Source: Microbacterium luteolum
GTDB taxonomy: Bacteria > Actinomycetota > Actinomycetes > Actinomycetales > Microbacteriaceae
Direction of reading: 5' to 3'
Length of the DNA: 64,000 nucleotides
Assembly (NCBI RefSeq): GCF_039533965.1
Contig: NZ_BAAAUN010000001.1
Span: 992,001 to 1,056,000, forward strand
Position numbers and translations under genes: made by a program. The notes below the pieces were generated by a model, which was not told the origin of the DNA, did no database searches, and saw nothing but the letters and a program-made list of their open reading frames with translations. The number at the start of each line of letters is the position of its first letter. Position 1 is the stretch's first letter. This document shows positions 59,789-64,000 of this stretch, in pieces.

Positions 59789-61346
59789 CCCCCACATAGG
59801 CCAGTCGCCGCTCCTCGTCGATGGCCTCGAAGCTCGAGGCGTAGGAGATCGGCAGCGATCCCTCCGCCCAGCCCGCGAGATGCACGTGCGGCCACTCGAG
59901 GCCCTTCGCGGCGTGGAGGGTCGACAGCGTCACGGTGCGCATCGTCGGCTCGTGCTGATCCTTCGCCCGCGCCATCATGGCATCGCTGAACGTGCGCAGG
60001 TTCGCCTCGGGTCCTGCCTCCTCCGCGAGTCGCAGGATCGCCCGTCTGGCCTCCCAGCCGTCGCGCTGGGCGCCACCGGCCGCCGGCGGTTCGTCGGTCA
60101 GGCCGAGCTCGCGCAGCACCCGCTGCACGTTCGGGAGAAAGCCCTGCTCGGTGGGAGCCACAGCGGCGGCGCGCAGCGCGAGGATCGCCTGCCGCACCTC
60201 GGGCATAGCGAAGAAGCGCGTTCCGCCGAGGACCGAGGTCGGAATGCCCTCCGCCGCCAGCGCCTGCTGCAGCACGCCCGACTGCGCGTGCGCCCGGTAC
60301 AGCACCGCGATCTCGGCCGGAGACGCGCCGGCGGCGATCCGCGCGGAGATCGCGGCGGCGATGCCGGCGGCTTCGTCGGTCTCGGAGTCGTAGGCCGTGA
60401 CGGTCGGAGCATCCGCGGTGAACTGCTCCCGCGCGGGAACGAGTTCCAGGGCGCCGGGGCGGCCCTGCATCAGGGCGTTGGCAGCGGTCAGGATGGGCGC
60501 CTGCGAACGGTAGTTCGTCTCGAGCCGCACGACGGTCGCGTCCGGGTGCCGTCGTTCGAATTCCAGCAGGAACCGCTGCTCGGCACCCGCGAACGAGTAG
60601 ATGGTCTGGCTGGCGTCGCCGACCACGCAGATGTCCTGGCGATCGCCCAGCCAGAGCTCCAACAGCCGGTTCTGCAGCGGCGAGACGTCCTGGAACTCGT
60701 CGACCGTGAAGTGCCGATACTGCTCGTGCACGGATGCCGCGACCCGCGGCTCCGCCTCCAGCATCCCGGCGCACGCCAGGAGGACGTCCTCGAAGTCGAG
60801 CTGCCTGCGCTCGTCCTTCAGCGCCTCATAGCCGCGCATCAGCTCGCCCAGCTGCCCGGAGTCGATTCCCGTCACCGTGCGGCCGAGCGCGGCGTGCTGA
60901 TCGATCGACAGCATCGACACCTTGCGCCACTCGATCTCGGACGCGATGTCGCGGAGCGTGGCGGTGCTCGGTCGCAGCCGGATCGCGTCGGCTGCCTGCC
61001 CCAGCATCCGCACCTTGTTGGTGATGATGGCCGGGGCCGGCGAGCCCGCCAATGTCGGCCAGAAGAAGTTCAGCTGCGCGAGGGCGGTCGCATGGAACGT
61101 GCGGGCGGCGACGCCTTCGACACCGAGTGCCCGCAGCCGCCCCCGGAGCTCCCCTGCCGCCTTCGCGGTGAAAGTCACCGCCATGACCCGTGACGGCGAA
61201 TACGCGCCCGTGTCGACGCCGTGCGCGATGCGATGCGTGATCACACGGGTCTTGCCGGTTCCGGCGCCGGCCAGCACGGCGACCGGACCCCGAAGGACGG
61301 ATGCCGCGGCCCGCTGCGCCTCGTCGAGGGCATCGAGTGCGCTCAC
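59625..61346 (-). CDS. UvrD/Rep-type superfamily 1A DNA helicase
   Basis: The 573-residue protein has Walker A GAGTGKT at 27-33, VTFTAKAAGELRGR (motif Ia), TVDEFQDVSPLQNRL (motif II), GDASQTIYSF (III), ETNYRS (IV), STLHAAKGLEWPHV (V) and YVGVTRA (VI). All motifs are present, so it should be an active 3'-5' helicase. Its place next to nudC matches UvrD2 of mycobacteria, but it is about 130 residues shorter: the C-terminal HRDC and tetracysteine regions appear to be missing. The GTG start overlaps the nudC stop (GTGA). Its end overlaps the convergent ThiF-like gene by 164 nt. Confidence 0.92.
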   Translation of the reverse strand: MSALDALDEAQRAAASVLRGPVAVLAGAGTGKTRVITHRIAHGVDTGAYSPSRVMAVTFTAKAAGELRGRLRALGVEGVAARTFHATALAQLNFFWPTLAGSPAPAIITNKVRMLGQAADAIRLRPSTATLRDIASEIEWRKVSMLSIDQHAALGRTVTGIDSGQLGELMRGYEALKDERRQLDFEDVLLACAGMLEAEPRVAASVHEQYRHFTVDEFQDVSPLQNRLLELWLGDRQDICVVGDASQTIYSFAGAEQRFLLEFERRHPDATVVRLETNYRSQAPILTAANALMQGRPGALELVPAREQFTADAPTVTAYDSETDEAAGIAAAISARIAAGASPAEIAVLYRAHAQSGVLQQALAAEGIPTSVLGGTRFFAMPEVRQAILALRAAAVAPTEQGFLPNVQRVLRELGLTDEPPAAGGAQRDGWEARRAILRLAEEAGPEANLRTFSDAMMARAKDQHEPTMRTVTLSTLHAAKGLEWPHVHLAGWAEGSLPISYASSFEAIDEERRLAYVGVTRAARTLDISWSRSAGRGERAPSRFLAEMGTTARGTGILRETSPRDARASRQR

Positions 61347-62224
61347 GCGTGATCCTCGTACCAGTCGATGATCAGGGCGCGCGCGATGGACGCCGGGCCC
61401 GGCAGCCCCACGGGGCCGTCGCCGGCGAGGGCGGAGGCGATCTCGCTCCGGGTGAACCACCGGACGTCGACGATCTCCTCACCGTCGGCGAGAGCCGTGG
61501 ACTCGTCGTCGACGACGGCGCGGAAGCCGATCATCAGCGAGCGCGGGAACGGCCAGGCCTGCGACGAGATGTAGCGCAGCGCCGAGAGGCGTACGCCGGA
61601 TTCCTCCTCGATCTCGCGATGCACGGTCGCTTCGAGCGACTCGCCAGCCTCGGTGAAGCCCGCGAAGCACGAGTACATGCGCCCGCCCCAGTTCGCGTTC
61701 GCGCCGAGCAGCAGACGCTCGCCGTCGCGGCTCTCGACCGCGACGATCACGGCGGGGTCGTTACGCGGGAAGTGGTCGCGGCCGCAGACGAGGCAGCGCC
61801 GTGACCAGCCGGCCTGACGCAGCTCGGTGCCGCCTCCGCAGGTCGGGCAGAAGGGCGCGTCGCGCAGCCAACCGGCCAGCGCGATCGCCTCGACGAGCAG
61901 TTCGGATTCGACGCGATCGATGCGCCCGCCGAGATCGCGCAGACCGAGCCAGATCTCGTCGGGGGCCGTGTCCAGGGCGTCGTTCTCGGGCGGTGCGACG
62001 GCGAGCAGCAGCACGGCCCCGTCCTGATCGCGACCGAGCAGCGCCCAGGTCGCGTCGCCCACGGCGTCGGCGGGAACGCGCAGCAGGGTCGAGTCGGCGA
62101 CCCGTACGCGGCCTTCGCGCACCACGATGACCCGCGTGCCGGGGTCGTCTCGCAGGCGCTCGAGCACGTCCGGCTCCTCGCGGAGTTCGGCGGCGCGGTC
62201 GAGGGACGGGGGCTGAAAGGTCAT
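61343..62224 (-). CDS. nudC: NADH pyrophosphatase / NAD-capped RNA decapping Nudix hydrolase
   Basis: The 293-residue protein has the zinc ribbon C126/C129 and C144/C147, the Nudix box from G189 to G210 (FTEAGESLEATVHREIEEES), and the NudC-specific SQAWPFPRS 10-20 residues later, which specifies NAD(H). It cleaves NADH to NMNH and AMP, and can remove NAD caps from RNA. It is coupled to the helicase gene downstream. Confidence 0.95.
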   Translation of the reverse strand: MTFQPPSLDRAAELREEPDVLERLRDDPGTRVIVVREGRVRVADSTLLRVPADAVGDATWALLGRDQDGAVLLLAVAPPENDALDTAPDEIWLGLRDLGGRIDRVESELLVEAIALAGWLRDAPFCPTCGGGTELRQAGWSRRCLVCGRDHFPRNDPAVIVAVESRDGERLLLGANANWGGRMYSCFAGFTEAGESLEATVHREIEEESGVRLSALRYISSQAWPFPRSLMIGFRAVVDDESTALADGEEIVDVRWFTRSEIASALAGDGPVGLPGPASIARALIIDWYEDHA

Positions 62225-62276
62225 CGACTCCCTCTCTCACGGGCGTGGCGGAGGCGGGACCGCCCCGGCGTCGACC

Positions 62277-62282
62277 TACCCT
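62277..62282 (+). promoter_or_regulatory. -10 box, leaderless start of the phosphotransferase-like gene
   Basis: TACCCT lies 6 nt upstream of the ATG at 62289. Confidence 0.5.
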
Positions 62283-62288
62283 GGGGGC

Positions 62289-63713
62289 ATGGGACGCTCT
62301 CCATTCACTCTAGCCGCGGCGGTGACGGCCGCACTGCCCGGCGCGGAGGTCACGGGTACTCGCCCTCTGAGCGCCGACGGCGACGGCCGATTCGATTCGG
62401 CGGTGGCCTCGCTGGCCGACGGCCGCGAACTCGCGATCCGTGTCGCCGACGATGAGGACGCGGCGCGCGAACTGGCCGCGGAGGCCCTCGCACTGCGGGC
62501 TCTGACCGACGGCGCCAGGGCGATGCTGCCGTTCCACGCACCTGAATACATCGGCGAGACCACGGTCGGCGCCGGTCGCGCGCTGGTGACCGAGCTCCTC
62601 CCCGGATTCCAGATCGAGGCGTCGCTCGTGCCCGCCGGGCGTGGCGCGGCCGAATCGATGGGTGCCGCCATCGCCGCCGTCCACGGGATGCCGACCTCGG
62701 TCGTGCGCGGCGCCGGCCTCGTGACCCGCTCGGCTGACGAGACCCGCGAGGAGTTGAGCCGCCTCGTCGACTCCGCGGCAGCGACCGGCCGGGTTCCCGC
62801 ACGTCTCACGGTGCGCTGGCGCGACGCCGTCGCCGATGACGCCCTGTGGCGGTTCGAATCGACCGTCGTCCTGGGCGGGGTCCAGGCGACCTCGTTCGTC
62901 TTCGCGGACCATCCGGAGCGCGGCCCCGAGGTCACCGGCCTCGTCGGCTGGCACGGACTCTCCGTCGGCGACCCGGCCGTCGATCTCTCCTGGCTGTCAG
63001 CTGCGCCGGACGCCGCACCCGACGTGCACGCGACCTACGCGCGAGCGGTCGACCGGGCGCCGGATCCGGGTCTCGAGGTGCGCGCACGACTGCTCGCCGA
63101 GCTGGAGTTCGCGCGCTGGCTCGTGCACGGCGACTCGATGCGCCGGCCCGACATCGTCGATGACGCCGCCGCTCTGCTCGAATCCCTCGCCGAAGGGCTG
63201 CGCACCGACGACCTCAGCATCATCGCCGCTCGCAGCGATGGCGTCGATTCCGCGATGGATGCTCTGGGCCGCGTGCCGGCCACGGCCGCCACCGACGTCG
63301 ACACCTCCATGCAGACCGACGCCTACAATCCCAACGAGCTGTGGGCGGACGGCGCCGACGCCGATGACACGCACGACGACAGCGCTGGCGAAGTCGGCGT
63401 CAGTGGAGACGACGAGCCGGCATCGCCGCCCTGGGCCGAGCGCGCGGATGCGACCGATTCGCAGAGCGCGGAGGCGTCCCATCGCGCCGAGATGCTGAAC
63501 CTCGAGACCGAGGATCTGTCCGGGGTCGCGAGCATGTTCGCCGGCACCAACGGTGTCGCGGGGGCGCGCGAGGACTCGCATCCCCTCGCCCCGCAGCGCG
63601 CGACCGACGCATCGAGCGATGCCTCTGCTGAAGACTCCGCCGACGACTCCGAAGAGGCTCAGCGCGCGGCGCGCGCCGCGCTCCAGCGGTGGAAGAGCTC
63701 GTCCTCCGAGTAG
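62289..63713 (+). CDS. aminoglycoside-phosphotransferase-fold protein, probably catalytically degenerate
   Basis: The 474-residue protein has an APH-like kinase fold in residues 1-310 and an acidic, Ser/Asp/Ala-rich tail of about 160 residues. The catalytic loop HGDxxxxN of the family is read here as LGGVQATS (near residue 197), and the metal-binding Asp before W is missing in VGWHGLSVGDPAVDL, although the later GDPAxDL is kept. It is therefore likely a pseudokinase or a binding protein. ATG 62289 follows TACCCT at 6 nt. The tail gene end overlaps the convergent nuclease gene by 55 nt. Confidence 0.78.
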   Translation: MGRSPFTLAAAVTAALPGAEVTGTRPLSADGDGRFDSAVASLADGRELAIRVADDEDAARELAAEALALRALTDGARAMLPFHAPEYIGETTVGAGRALVTELLPGFQIEASLVPAGRGAAESMGAAIAAVHGMPTSVVRGAGLVTRSADETREELSRLVDSAAATGRVPARLTVRWRDAVADDALWRFESTVVLGGVQATSFVFADHPERGPEVTGLVGWHGLSVGDPAVDLSWLSAAPDAAPDVHATYARAVDRAPDPGLEVRARLLAELEFARWLVHGDSMRRPDIVDDAAALLESLAEGLRTDDLSIIAARSDGVDSAMDALGRVPATAATDVDTSMQTDAYNPNELWADGADADDTHDDSAGEVGVSGDDEPASPPWAERADATDSQSAEASHRAEMLNLETEDLSGVASMFAGTNGVAGAREDSHPLAPQRATDASSDASAEDSADDSEEAQRAARAALQRWKSSSSE

Positions 63714-64000
63714 ACCCGGTCGCCGCGGATGATGAGGTCGTCCGCGACGTAGTACAGCGCGACGTCGATCTCGTCCAGCGGAACCTCGAATCGCCGGTGG
63801 TAGGCAAGACGGTAGAGCGCGAGCTGCAGCATCCGCTCGTCCCGCTCCTGCGCCGTGCGCGGCGCCTTGCCCGTCTTCCAGTCGACGATCTCGATGCGCC
63901 CGCCACGGTCGTCACGGCGATACACGGCGTCGAGCTTGCAGATGACGATGTGCGCCTGCTCGGATCGCTCGGCCTCCTCGATTCCCGCGCCGAGAGCGAA
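63659..64000 (-). CDS. RecB-type PD-(D/E)XK nuclease, C-terminal part of an AddA/AdnB-like helicase-nuclease
   Basis: The 113 visible residues are the C-terminus of a gene running off the right edge. They contain CKLDAVYRRDD and IEIVDWKTGKAP, the Asp and D-W-K-T-G-K motifs of RecB-family nucleases, then LQLALYRLAYH (the QxxxY motif). Mycobacterial relatives next to nudC are AdnA/AdnB-type helicase-nucleases that process DNA breaks, so that is the expected full protein. Confidence 0.85.
   Translation of the reverse strand, partial: FALGAGIEEAERSEQAHIVICKLDAVYRRDDRGGRIEIVDWKTGKAPRTAQERDERMLQLALYRLAYHRRFEVPLDEIDVALYYVADDLIIRGDRVYSEDELFHRWSAARAAR

Overview
The window is high-GC DNA from an actinobacterium, most likely a Microbacteriaceae member such as Microbacterium. 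This is inferred from three things: the order CDP-glycerol-type transferase, birA, PH-domain protein, purK, purE, LCP protein; the actinobacterial core block UPF0182, PDZ/Lon protease, DUF2342, ThiF-like protein, UvrD helicase, NudC; and the frequent leaderless gene starts. No rRNA, CRISPR array, insertion sequence or phage gene was seen. There is one tRNA (initiator Met).

Positions 1 to about 37.6 kb form a large cell-surface glycan locus. Its left part holds a nucleotide-sugar dehydrogenase (cut by the window edge), a UDP-GlcNAc 2-epimerase-type enzyme and a hexapeptide acyltransferase. These diverge from a tightly overlapping operon: SDR dehydratase/epimerase, DegT aminotransferase, HisH-like glutaminase, a fused HisF-like/N-acetyl sugar amidotransferase, a glycosyltransferase and an asparagine-synthase-like protein. 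Next comes a small acylation module (ACP, KASIII, LpxD-like N-acyltransferase), a deacetylase-like protein, four glycosyltransferases of which three are paralogues, a membrane acyltransferase and two tandem family 2 glycosyltransferases. From 22 to 31 kb lie a PglK/MsbA-type ABC flippase, a WbpB/WbpE/WbpD-like set, a GT2/DUF2304 pair, a DUF6541 membrane protein and a Wzm/Wzt-type ABC exporter. From 31 to 37.6 kb are a secreted FG-GAP propeller protein, a GT4, a DUF4012 protein and an LAxTG surface protein.

Taken together, the dehydrogenase, WbpB, WbpE, WbpD and 2-epimerase homologues match the known route to UDP-diacetamido-mannuronic acid. The HisH/HisF/WbpG-type amidotransferase matches the step that turns an N-acetyl into an acetamidino group. 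The ACP/KASIII/LpxD-like trio suggests a second decoration, an acyl-ACP-dependent N-acylation, which is unusual in a Gram-positive. Export may use two ABC systems, and the LCP protein at 37.8 kb could attach the polymer to peptidoglycan.

From 37.8 to 47.6 kb, purE, purK, a PH-domain protein and birA are interleaved and translationally coupled with wall-glycan genes: LCP, three CDP-glycerol-transferase-like proteins and a GT2. From 47.6 kb to the end is housekeeping: HtrA-like protease, class I aminotransferase, nitrilase-family hydrolase, initiator tRNA, NCS1 permease, UPF0182 protein, PDZ/Lon protease, DUF2342 protein, ThiF/cyclodehydratase-like protein, UvrD-type helicase, NudC, a degenerate phosphotransferase and the C-terminus of a RecB-type nuclease.

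A recurrent regulatory signature is a TAnnnT hexamer placed 5 to 7 nt before the start codon in 16 starts (15 annotated genes and one 12-codon leader ORF), the expected arrangement of leaderless promoters. No gene-free stretch exceeds about 220 bases.
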